DNA of 64,000 nucleotides from Paraeggerthella hominis (GTDB lineage: Bacteria; Actinomycetota; Coriobacteriia; Coriobacteriales; Eggerthellaceae), in NCBI RefSeq assembly GCF_021044775.1, contig NZ_JAJNOQ010000002.1:310001-374000 (forward strand), read 5' to 3'. Numbering within the stretch: position 1 is the stretch's first letter; every line of letters starts with the position of its first letter. The notes beneath the pieces were generated by a model. It saw only the letters and a program-made list of their open reading frames with translations, ran no database searches and was not told where the DNA came from. This document shows, one piece after another, positions 8,378 to 15,697 of the stretch. Both the position numbers and the translations under genes were made by a program.

Positions 8378-9466
8378 ATGCGCCGCGAGCCGGTCCTGTG
8401 CGTTGCATTTCTGTGCGCCGCGCTTTCCGCGCTGTTCGTTCCGCTTGATGCCGCCTACGCTTCGTACATTGACGCACGGGTGTTGATCTTGCTGTTCTGC
8501 TTGATGGCAACGGTTGCAGGCTGCAAGGCAAGCGGCTTGTTCGACATGCTTGCAAAGCTGTTGCTGCAAGGGGACCGATCGTTTCGCGTGGTGTCGTTTA
8601 CGCTGGTCATGCTTCCGTTTTTCGCATCTATGCTGGTGACCAACGACGTTGCCCTGATCGCGTTCGTTCCGTTTGCCGTGCTGGTGCTGACGCATGCCGG
8701 ACGCACGCGCTCCTTGGCGTGGGTCGTGGTCTTGCAGGCCGTGGCTGCGAACTTGGGCGGCATGGCCACGCCTGTGGGCAACCCCCAGAACCTGTACCTG
8801 TTCCTGCGCTACGACGTGGGGCTTGCTGAATTTCTGGGGCTGCTCGCTCCCTACGTGGCGCTTGCCTTTGCGGCGTTGGCGGCAGCGTCGTTGGCGTCGG
8901 GGTCGGGACGCGCTCGCGTGGTCGTGCCCCTTGCGGCGAAGGGCGTCGACGTGCGGCGCGTGGCTTTGCACGGCGCGCTGTTCGCTGCGTGCTTGCTTGC
9001 GGTCGCGCGCGTGATGGACGCGTGGCTGCTTTTGGTTGCGGTGGTGGCGGTGCTGCTGCTGTTCGATAGGCCCGCGCTCAAGGCGGTCGATTACGGATTG
9101 CTGCTCACGTTCGTGTGCTTTTTCGTGTTCGCAGGCAACATGGGGCGCATCGACGAAGTGCGCGCTGCACTCGAGGGGCTTATGGACCAAAGCGCCTTGG
9201 CGGCATCGATTGCGGCGAGCCAGGTTATCAGCAACGTCCCGGCCGCAGTGTTGCTTTCGGAGTTTACCGCCGATTGGCGAAGCCTGCTGCTCGGCGTGGA
9301 CATCGGCGGGCTGGGAACGCCGGTCGCGTCGTTGGCCAGCCTTATCGCGCTGAGGATATACTTGCATTCCGAAGGGGCTGGCATCGGGCGCTTCCTTGCT
9401 ACGTTTGCCGTGGTGAATGTAGCATTTCTGGCGTTGCTGCTTGGCTTGTGGGCATGCATGCTATGA
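8378..9466 (+). CDS. ArsB/NhaD/CitMHS-type (ion transporter superfamily) permease
   Basis: About 362 residues with ten or more hydrophobic segments. The key motif is NLGGMATPVGNPQNLYLF in the first half, typical of the ArsB/NhaD/citrate transporter superfamily, and the second half has a mirrored ASQVISNVPAAVLLS segment (the re-entrant loop). LVTNDVALIAFVPF in the N-terminal half also fits. The substrate (sodium/proton, dicarboxylate or arsenite) cannot be told from the sequence. The start is uncertain: ATG 8378 begins MRREPVLC but lacks a strong ribosome-binding site, and the frame is open upstream into xth. No ars regulatory gene is nearby. Confidence 0.75.
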   Translation: MRREPVLCVAFLCAALSALFVPLDAAYASYIDARVLILLFCLMATVAGCKASGLFDMLAKLLLQGDRSFRVVSFTLVMLPFFASMLVTNDVALIAFVPFAVLVLTHAGRTRSLAWVVVLQAVAANLGGMATPVGNPQNLYLFLRYDVGLAEFLGLLAPYVALAFAALAAASLASGSGRARVVVPLAAKGVDVRRVALHGALFAACLLAVARVMDAWLLLVAVVAVLLLFDRPALKAVDYGLLLTFVCFFVFAGNMGRIDEVRAALEGLMDQSALAASIAASQVISNVPAAVLLSEFTADWRSLLLGVDIGGLGTPVASLASLIALRIYLHSEGAGIGRFLATFAVVNVAFLALLLGLWACML

Positions 9467-9498
9467 TGCTGGGACAAAACGACGAAGGAAAGCTTGGT

Positions 9499-10062
9499 AT
9501 GGATAGAGCGAAAATAGAACAAGGCGTACGGCTGATTTTGGAGGGCATGGGCGAGGACCCCGATCGCGAGGGCTTGCTCAAGACTCCCGAGCGCGTGGCC
9601 AAGATGTACGAAGAGGTATTTTCCGGTTTGACCGAGGATCCCTCCGAACATTTTGAAACCACGTTCGACGAGCACCATGAAGAGATGATCCTGGTTCGGG
9701 ACATCCCCTTCTATTCCATGTGCGAGCATCACCTGGTTCCGTTTTTCGGCTTGGCCCACGTTGCCTACATTCCCGCCGCCGACGGCCGCATTTGCGGGCT
9801 GTCGAAGCTGGCGCGCCTGGTTGACGTGTTCGCCAAGCGCCCTCAGGTGCAGGAGCGCCTTACCTCGCAAATCGCCGACACGCTGATAGAGGAGCTGCAT
9901 CCTCAGGGCGTCATCGTGGTTTTGGAGGCCGAGCACATGTGCATGAGCATGCGCGGCGTGAAGAAGCCGGGCACGAAAACCATGACGAGCGCCGTTCGCG
10001 GTGCGTTTGAAAAGAGCCAAGCTACCAGGGCCGAAGCGCTTTCGCTTATCTTCGCGCGCTAG
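9499..10062 (+). CDS. folE: GTP cyclohydrolase I (FolE)
   Basis: A 187-residue protein with the signature FYSMCEHHLVPFFG, RLTSQIADTL and the C-terminal CMSMRGVKKPG zinc and active-site segments of FolE type I. It converts GTP to 7,8-dihydroneopterin triphosphate for folate synthesis. The start at 9499 has GAAGGAAAG eight bases upstream; two earlier ATGs overlap the end of the transporter gene and lack a site. No other folate gene is adjacent. Confidence 0.96.
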   Translation: MDRAKIEQGVRLILEGMGEDPDREGLLKTPERVAKMYEEVFSGLTEDPSEHFETTFDEHHEEMILVRDIPFYSMCEHHLVPFFGLAHVAYIPAADGRICGLSKLARLVDVFAKRPQVQERLTSQIADTLIEELHPQGVIVVLEAEHMCMSMRGVKKPGTKTMTSAVRGAFEKSQATRAEALSLIFAR

Positions 10063-10164
10063 AGCTGGTGGCGCCGCGCACGTGCTTCATGTGAAACATG
10101 GCCGCGCGGTCGGGTATTATGGGTGCGAGCAGATTGTGGATGCAGGCGAGAAAGGGATTACCTT

Positions 10165-10434
10165 ATGAAGTGCGTAGTTTCCGTTTTGGGCAAGGATCGC
10201 AGCGGCATCGTTGCAAAGGTTTCGATGGCCCTTGCCGAGTGCGGCGCCAACATCGACGATATCAGCCAGACCATTCTGGACGACATCTTCTCGATGACGA
10301 TGCTCGTCACGCTTGATACTAAGGTCGCCGATTTCAACACCGTGCAGGAAAAGCTCGAGGCGGTCGGCGAAGACCTGGGCGTGCAGATCATCATTCAGCG
10401 AGAAGACGTGTTTCAGTTCATGTATTATGTGTAG
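10165..10434 (+). CDS. Small ACT-domain regulatory protein (UPF0237-like)
   Basis: An 89-residue protein made of a single ACT domain: MKCVVSVLGKDRSGIVAKVS, GANIDDISQTI and a C-terminal QREDVFQFMYYV. ACT domains bind small ligands such as amino acids; in many bacteria this short type precedes a PFL/UPF0210 gene. Here no such gene follows; instead the recombinase trio abuts it. The last codons (TAT TAT GTG TAG) form part of an ATTATGTGTAG motif that recurs at the element's ends, so the C-terminus and stop may be shared with, or supplied by, the element (inference). A TATTAT -10 is visible about 60 bp before the start at 10165, which follows GAAAGGGA. Confidence 0.85.
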   Translation: MKCVVSVLGKDRSGIVAKVSMALAECGANIDDISQTILDDIFSMTMLVTLDTKVADFNTVQEKLEAVGEDLGVQIIIQREDVFQFMYYV

Positions 10435-10523
10435 CCTTTTGCAAGGCTGCATTATGTGAAGCTGGCGGCGTTTTGCCAGATGAGGCTGAATCTCATCCTA
10501 TACCAGCTCCACATAATATTTTT
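10423..10523. repeat. Left end of the RIT-like element: iterated ATTATGTG motifs and nested hairpins
   Basis: ATTATGTGTAG (10424-10434) overlaps the ACT-gene stop. ATTATGTGAAGCTGG (10451-10465) pairs with CCAGCTCCACATAAT (10503-10517), 14 of 15 bases, forming a stem that encloses a smaller hairpin GATGAG/CTCATC (10479-10484/10492-10497). AGCCTT/AAGGCT (10433-10438/10443-10448) is a further hairpin. TATTATGTGTAG followed four bases later by TTGCAAG (10439-10445) matches the reverse complement of the right end (CTTGCAA 13824-13830, ACATAATA 13838-13845), which has a three-base spacer. Confidence 0.7.
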
Positions 10524-10537
10524 CGGCCTCCTGCCGT

Positions 10538-11569
10538 CTAGACGACTGTTTTGAGAAACTCGATGAAGTCTTCCTCGGCAGGAGGTTTATAATGGGCTTT
10601 CGCTAGCACCTTGGCGTTTGCGCGCTCGATGGCCTCCTGCTTGTCTTTATCTAGGACTTGCGCGTAGATTTCGGTTGTCGAAATGAACTCATGGCCGAGC
10701 AGATCCCGAATTTTTTCCAAAGGGACGCCTTCTGCGAGCCAGTGGGTGGCACGGCTATGGCGCATCGTATGGGGTGTGATATGCCATGATGGAAACAATT
10801 CAGGATGTTCGTTGCGAGCTGTATCCACATATTTGGACAGGATGTAGGCAACTCCTCCTCTGGTCAAGCGTTCGCCCTTTTGGTTTGTGAAGAGTGGATC
10901 GCTTGGTACGTAGCTTTTGTCGCGGCGCTTCAGATATTCCCTAAGATGCGAGGTGGTGAGCGCTGAAATCCCCACAATTCGGCTCTTCCTGCCTTTGCCT
11001 ACGAGGTAGACCGTGCTGCTTTCGGAAGGATTTCGCAGAGCGAGGGAGTTGGTGCTCAAATTGATCAGCTCGCCTACGCGGCAGCCTGAATCGTAGAGAA
11101 GCTGCAGTAGGGCTAGATCCCGCAGGCTTCCCTCTGCCGCTTCTTCGAGGATGGCCTTCACCGCCTCGCTCGAAAGGTATTTCAGGTGGCCCTCGCTGCC
11201 TTTCTTGGTGTGAATCGACAGGATGCCGCGACACTCTGTCAGCATTTCAGGCTCTTCATATTGAAGGTAGTCAGCGAACGATCTCAGTGCGGCGAGCCGT
11301 GCGTTTCGGGTGGCAGTCGAGTTCTCCCTTTCGTCTTCGAGCCAAAGCAAGAAGTCGCCCACCGCCTCAGCGGTAAGGTCATGCAACGTCATTTTATTAG
11401 CGGATATGCCTCGCTCGTCTCGCATGTAGACAAGGAAAAGGGAGATGGAATCTCGATACGCCGCGACGGTGTTGGCGCTCCTGCTGCGCTGCTTCGGCAT
11501 CCACGAGCGCAGGAAAACCGTCACATGTTTCTGGAAGTTCTTGTTGCTTGCCAACTGCCTAGATGGCAT
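10538..11569 (-). CDS. Tyrosine recombinase, third gene of the trio (RitC-like)
   Basis: A 343-residue phage-integrase-family protein: an N-terminal core-binding SAM-like domain (residues about 10-110) and a catalytic domain with SGCRVGELINL (Arg I), HTMRHSRATHWL (His-x-x-Arg) and LLGHEFISTTEIYAQV (His and the Tyr nucleophile). All five usual catalytic positions look present. The start at 11569 overlaps the upstream recombinase stop by 11 bp, so translation is probably coupled. It ends 104 bp from the ACT gene, convergent with it. In RIT elements the three proteins are thought to act together; the individual role is unknown. Confidence 0.9.
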   Translation of the reverse strand: MPSRQLASNKNFQKHVTVFLRSWMPKQRSRSANTVAAYRDSISLFLVYMRDERGISANKMTLHDLTAEAVGDFLLWLEDERENSTATRNARLAALRSFADYLQYEEPEMLTECRGILSIHTKKGSEGHLKYLSSEAVKAILEEAAEGSLRDLALLQLLYDSGCRVGELINLSTNSLALRNPSESSTVYLVGKGRKSRIVGISALTTSHLREYLKRRDKSYVPSDPLFTNQKGERLTRGGVAYILSKYVDTARNEHPELFPSWHITPHTMRHSRATHWLAEGVPLEKIRDLLGHEFISTTEIYAQVLDKDKQEAIERANAKVLAKAHYKPPAEEDFIEFLKTVV

Positions 11570-12563
11570 CGTAATCCACCTCCGGGAAAATGCTCTCATC
11601 GAATGCGGCCATGGTGTTGACGATCCGACGTCGGCTCTCCTCGGTGAGATGGAGGTAGCGCATCGTGTCTTGAACGCTGGAATGCCCCAGGTAGCTTGCG
11701 AGCACGGGGAGGAGCGCGTACGGATCTTCACCTCGCTCCGCTGCGGCATCGAGCGCGTGGCAGGCGAACGTGTGGCGCAGGTCATGGACGCGCGGGAGGT
11801 CTCCTTTGACGGTAGACAATTTCAAAGTCGCATAGGCTTCTTTAAACACCTTGCGCACTGCTTGCTCCGTATAAGGGACAATGCGTTTTTCCGGGGAGGG
11901 AAATATGACGCGGTCAGCCGGCCCTTCGGCAAACCGCATGTTTTCCCAATACCGCGCGAACTCGGCTGCAAGCGACTTGGACATGGGGACGAAGCGGTTC
12001 TTCTCCCCCTTCGCGTGCCGAATCGCAAGGACGTCATCACGCATATCGACGTCGCAGGCAGCGAGGTTGAGGGCTTCGCCCAGCCGCAGGCCGCATCCGT
12101 AAAGGGTTCGAAACAGCATGGGGACGACGAGATGGCGATCGGGATAGCGCTTGTCATAGGGTATGGCGTCGAATATGCGGGCCAATTCCTGAATTTCGGC
12201 ATGCGTGAAGATGTAGGGTTGGAAATCCGACGAGCATTTTGGCAGCATGTTGTTGGGGAGGACGTACGCGTCGTACCCGTTGGATTGCAGGAAGAGTCCG
12301 AAATTCCTGATCATGCTCGCACGGTTGTGCCTCGTGCCCATGGCTTCTTCTCCGCGGGGCTCGATCCATTGGAGGACGGCTTCGCGGGGAAGGACGCTAT
12401 CGTCTCCAGCCGGTCTGTATGCCTCCGCCGCTTCTGAAATGCTTCGGAGCATGTAGATCTTCCCTACGTCCACTTTGTAGCCCATGGACCGCTTGTGGTT
12501 GACGAAGTCGATGCACAGCTCCGCATTCGGGCCGTTGATTTCGATTCGGTCTATAGACGGCAT
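11559..12563 (-). CDS. Tyrosine recombinase, second gene of the trio (RitB-like)
   Basis: A 334-residue phage-integrase-family protein with YGCGLRLGEALNLAACDVD (Arg I), RHAKGEKNRFVPM (the beta-hairpin Lys), HDLRHTFACHAL (His-x-x-Arg) and YLGHSSVQDTMRYLHL (His and Tyr). The catalytic set is complete. The start at 12563 (MPSIDRIEI) overlaps the stop of the first recombinase by 13 bp, and its own stop overlaps the next start by 11 bp. The frame is open another 68 codons upstream, inside the first recombinase, which I treat as fortuitous. Confidence 0.9.
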   Translation of the reverse strand: MPSIDRIEINGPNAELCIDFVNHKRSMGYKVDVGKIYMLRSISEAAEAYRPAGDDSVLPREAVLQWIEPRGEEAMGTRHNRASMIRNFGLFLQSNGYDAYVLPNNMLPKCSSDFQPYIFTHAEIQELARIFDAIPYDKRYPDRHLVVPMLFRTLYGCGLRLGEALNLAACDVDMRDDVLAIRHAKGEKNRFVPMSKSLAAEFARYWENMRFAEGPADRVIFPSPEKRIVPYTEQAVRKVFKEAYATLKLSTVKGDLPRVHDLRHTFACHALDAAAERGEDPYALLPVLASYLGHSSVQDTMRYLHLTEESRRRIVNTMAAFDESIFPEVDYDAI

Positions 12564-13726
12564 GGCGGCACCTCCAGGGCGACCGAGCGTAAGCGCTCGA
12601 TGTCGATATCGAGATAGGGCCGTGCAGAGTCGATCTGCGATTGCCCGAGGACCGAACCGATGATTTTGTAGTCGGTTCCGCCGTCCATCATCGTCGTGGC
12701 GAGTGAGTGGCGTATGGCGTGCGATCCGTGGCGGCGGCCTACCACGTCGATTCCGGCTCGAGCGCAAAGTTCGGTGATTTTCGAATAGATAGCGCCGGCG
12801 CTGTTATAAGGTCGATATGGCTTTACTTCTGTTAGGAACACCGTGTCGAACCCCGATTCGGGGCGTTCGTTCTTTAAGTAATCTAGCAAAGCCATCTTCA
12901 CGGGGTGAGTCATTAAAACGATCTGCGTCTCCCCGCTTTTGCTTTGCGCGAAGCGGATCTCGTCGATTGCCCAGTCGATGTCATTGAGCGAAAGGCGTAT
13001 GACGTCTTTCGCTCGGAACCCATAGGTGACGAACAATAGAACCAGGGCCGTTTTCATCTTCGGGCGGCGAGGGCTTGCGGCTGCGGCATCCAAAAGGCAT
13101 GCCAGCTCTTCGGCTGTGAACCAAGAAGGCAGTTGGGGAGCGGCTTTTGCGATTCGGCCTGTCAGCGCGTTTTCAGGCGAGTGACCCAGTTCGAGTACGG
13201 TGGACCCGTATGCAAGGAAATCACGAAGCCGAGTTACGGTGACGGAAACCGATTTGGGCGCCTGGCTCTCCCTTGCGTCGAGAAGGAAAGCCGTTACGTG
13301 CTCCGGCAAAAGCTCTTCGATACATCCGATTTTGCCATCAATGAAATACAGGAATTTTCGCGCGGCGTTCAAGCGGCAGCGCTTCGTGTCTTTCTTGAGC
13401 CCCCGCTCGGTAAGATGATCGCGATACCCTTCGACAAGGTAAACAAAGCGGGCCGGGCAAGGATAGCGATAGTCTGCCCTGCAGTAAAACATGCCTATCC
13501 GGTCGAACTCGACAAGCCGACGGATGGGTAAACATAAGGAAGAGGGGGCATTGGCGAGCGCGCGTGTTGCTAACTTCTCTGAATACTGGTCGTCGCCCGA
13601 ATCTTTGGCGAAACGCTCCAGGTACGCCCATCCCTTCACATACCGCTCGATGATGCTTGGAGAGTAGCCTTCGGCCTCCATATAGCGACGAGCTCTGCCG
13701 ACAATCTCACTTACGGTCTGTCCCAT
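12551..13726 (-). CDS. Tyrosine recombinase, first gene of the trio (RitA-like)
   Basis: A 391-residue protein, the longest of the three, with an extra N-terminal region of about 100 residues before the core-binding domain. The catalytic domain has YGFRAKDVIRLSL (Arg I), HAIRHSLATTMM (His-x-x-Arg) and LGQSQIDSARPYLDID, where the usual LGH is LGQ; the Tyr nucleophile remains. The His-to-Gln change may weaken or specialise catalysis. The start at 13726 is preceded by AAAGGATGG, the only good ribosome-binding site in the trio, so expression of all three probably starts here. The frame continues 36 codons upstream without support. Confidence 0.9.
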   Translation of the reverse strand: MGQTVSEIVGRARRYMEAEGYSPSIIERYVKGWAYLERFAKDSGDDQYSEKLATRALANAPSSLCLPIRRLVEFDRIGMFYCRADYRYPCPARFVYLVEGYRDHLTERGLKKDTKRCRLNAARKFLYFIDGKIGCIEELLPEHVTAFLLDARESQAPKSVSVTVTRLRDFLAYGSTVLELGHSPENALTGRIAKAAPQLPSWFTAEELACLLDAAAASPRRPKMKTALVLLFVTYGFRAKDVIRLSLNDIDWAIDEIRFAQSKSGETQIVLMTHPVKMALLDYLKNERPESGFDTVFLTEVKPYRPYNSAGAIYSKITELCARAGIDVVGRRHGSHAIRHSLATTMMDGGTDYKIIGSVLGQSQIDSARPYLDIDIERLRSVALEVPPCRL

Positions 13727-14104
13727 AAACCATCCTTTCACGTTGGGAATAGAGACAGACCTATTGTGGCGATAAATTATGTGAAGTAGTAATGTCCTAT
13801 AAAGAAACCTTGAACAGCTAAGACTTGCAATCACTAAACATAATATTTACTTCTTGAGCACTTTGCATAAACCGTTTTATGGACAGCTAGTGATAACATG
13901 TACAAGATTTAGCTTCGAAGCTAAATAATCGCAGGGCCGATGCCGCTGCGATTGCAAACGTGCCGTCAGAATTTCCTGGCGGCACGTTTCGTTTGGTAAC
14001 GTCATGGTCTTCGTCGCGGGCTTTCGCATTGCTTGGCTTACAATGTGCTCGCGTACGTGAGCTTCTTTGCCGAGCTTGTCCATCGAGCAAAATGTAGGTG
14101 ATAC
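13727..14104. other. Gene-free stretch: right end of the RIT-like element, hairpins and the corA promoter
   Basis: No gene is seen. The first part holds the right-end motifs ATTATGTGAAG (13776-13786) and inverted ACATAAT (13838-13844), and a CATAAA/TTTATG hairpin (13866-13881). Beyond the presumed boundary lie a perfect 20-bp palindrome ATTTAGCTTCGAAGCTAAAT (13907-13926), the hairpin AATCGCAG/CTGCGATT (13927-13934/13946-13953) and a 10-bp stem AAACGTGCCG/CGGCACGTTT (13956-13965/13980-13989). A TACAAT box at 14039-14044 probably belongs to the corA-like gene. The stretch from 13760 to 13930 is visibly richer in A/T than its surroundings. Confidence 0.6.
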
Positions 14105-15565
14105 ATGCATCGCGGAAAAGAGAAAAGCCCTAAAGCGCTGCGCCTTGTGAGCGCGCTCCTTCTTGTCATTGCGTTGTTGGGGCTGGTTAATGCGTTGGTC
14201 CTGCTTTTTAACGTCCACGCTATCATCCAAGACCCCGAAAGCGTCAGGCAGTTGTTCGACGGGCAGGCTCTTGATAACGAGATTGTTATCTTGTTCGTGG
14301 CGGTAATCGCAGGCATAGGCATAGCGGAATCCTTGCTGCAGATTTTTTCAGCTGCGATGGGTTTTCGCGCCGCGCATGGAAAAGCTCCTGCCGAAACGTG
14401 CCAGGTTCTTGGTTTAGGGCTGATTGGCGCCGCGCTGATCTCCTCGTTGGCCACGGGTCTGCTTTCGGGCTTTACGTACCAGCATATTGTTTCGTCTGCG
14501 GCTTCCGTGATCTTGCCCGTTCTGTATTACGCGGCGGCTCGTCGTGCCACCGCGGAAACGTTTTGGCAGGGCATCAAAGAAGAGCAAGACCATGAGGACG
14601 AAAAGGCCGAAGTCGATTCGGCGGCTTCGCATGCTTTCGAAGCTCCTTGCTCGTACCGACTTGAAGGGCGGCTGGTTCCTGTTGCCGATTCCGACCAGGC
14701 GGACGTGTTCATTGTGGGCAGGGATCCCGCCTTGTGCGGCGAGGCGTGTTCGTCTGACGACTTTGCAGAGAATCTCGTGCGCCATTGTCATGCGGACGTG
14801 CTGCCGTCGAACGTGAGCGGAACCCTTTTGCTTCCGGTTGACATGCTTCCCGAGGAGGTGAAGAAACACGCCGCGCGCCCCCTTGAGGCTGCATACGTGT
14901 TGGACGAGGGGCACTTGGTTTTTGCGACCGAAGACCCGTTGTTTCCCGTGCTGTTCAAGCTGTACGTCGATCGGCAAACGTTTGAAAAGACCAGTTCAGC
15001 CGCAGTTCTATTCGAGTTTTTGCGCTATCTCATCGGAAACGACGCAACGTATCTTAACGAAGTTCTCGAGCGCTTGGACAAGCTTGAGGAGAACACGTCC
15101 GAAGAGGTCAACGAGATACCGAAAGACTTCGAGGAGTTCGTGATGTCGTTGCGCCGTTCGCTTCGGGAATTGCTGCGCTTCTACAAGCAGTATTCTCACA
15201 TGGGGCGAACCTTGGCAACGGCACGCAGCTCGGCGCTTACCGAGGATGATCGTGCGCTGTTCACCATACTGGCCGATCAATCTCAACGGCTTGCCGATGA
15301 CACGCAGGATTTGCTGGACTATGCTCTGCAAATCAAAAACCTGTACCAGGCGAAAATAGACGTACGGCAAAACAAGGTCATGCAGATTCTTACCGTGGTC
15401 ACATCCATATTCATGCCCTTGACGCTGATAACGGGATGGTACGGCATGAATTTCAAGGTTATGCCCGAACTGGGCTGGAGCATGTCCTACTTCGTCTTGA
15501 TAGCGGTGGCTATCGTGATCGTGACGGTGGAGATAATCATCTTCAAGCGCAACAAGTGGTTCTAG
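14105..15565 (+). CDS. CorA-family divalent cation transporter with an added N-terminal membrane domain
   Basis: A 486-residue protein. The C-terminal part is CorA-like: a long helical cytoplasmic segment, then two membrane helices linked by YGMNFK, the GMN signature that forms the Mg2+ selectivity loop, and a basic tail. What is unusual is the first 150 residues, which hold four hydrophobic helices (about 12-36, 58-84, 97-119, 125-146) that normal CorA lacks, followed by an acidic linker (EEQDHEDEKAE). Family role: Mg2+ (or Co2+/Ni2+) uptake as a pentamer. The start at 14105 follows a modest TAGGTGA site. Confidence 0.82.
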   Translation: MHRGKEKSPKALRLVSALLLVIALLGLVNALVLLFNVHAIIQDPESVRQLFDGQALDNEIVILFVAVIAGIGIAESLLQIFSAAMGFRAAHGKAPAETCQVLGLGLIGAALISSLATGLLSGFTYQHIVSSAASVILPVLYYAAARRATAETFWQGIKEEQDHEDEKAEVDSAASHAFEAPCSYRLEGRLVPVADSDQADVFIVGRDPALCGEACSSDDFAENLVRHCHADVLPSNVSGTLLLPVDMLPEEVKKHAARPLEAAYVLDEGHLVFATEDPLFPVLFKLYVDRQTFEKTSSAAVLFEFLRYLIGNDATYLNEVLERLDKLEENTSEEVNEIPKDFEEFVMSLRRSLRELLRFYKQYSHMGRTLATARSSALTEDDRALFTILADQSQRLADDTQDLLDYALQIKNLYQAKIDVRQNKVMQILTVVTSIFMPLTLITGWYGMNFKVMPELGWSMSYFVLIAVAIVIVTVEIIIFKRNKWF

Positions 15566-15606
15566 CGGTTTGAATCGATTGGCTCGGCGGCGTTCTTGTG
15601 CAGGCT

Positions 15607-15669
15607 GCGCGCCCGGCTTGGAGCGGGCGGGGTTGCTGCAAAGCCCCGTCCCCTCCAAGCCGGGCGCGC
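15607..15669. terminator. 26-bp GC-rich hairpin between convergent corA-like and reductase genes
   Basis: The arms 15607-15632 and 15644-15669 match at 24 of 26 positions and enclose an 11-nt loop. The stem contains GCGCGCCCGGCTTGGAG and its complement. It lies between two genes that end towards each other (stops at 15565 and 15698), so it probably terminates both. A short TTTCGCTT follows on the plus strand. Confidence 0.8.
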
Positions 15670-15697
15670 TTTCGCTTCGGCGGGGCGCGCCCGGAAT

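Larger units (their letters stand above)
10423..13850 (-). mobile_element. Recombinase-in-trio (RIT-like) element
   Basis: Three different tyrosine recombinases lie head to tail with 11- and 13-bp overlaps on the minus strand, the arrangement described for RIT elements. The ends carry repeated ATTATGTG motifs. On the left these are at 10424-10434, 10451-10461 and, inverted, 10509-10517; on the right at 13776-13786 and, inverted, 13838-13844. The 10451/10517 pair spans 66 bp and the 13776/13844 pair 68 bp, so each end has the same bracket. No cargo gene is present. The exact boundary is uncertain: the left end could be at 10423 or 10450, and the right end is near 13845. Confidence 0.8.

Noticed and set aside
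10538..13726. Integrative plasmid or prophage remnant
   Set aside because: No replication, excisionase, structural or lysis genes accompany the recombinases, and all three belong to one overlapping unit.
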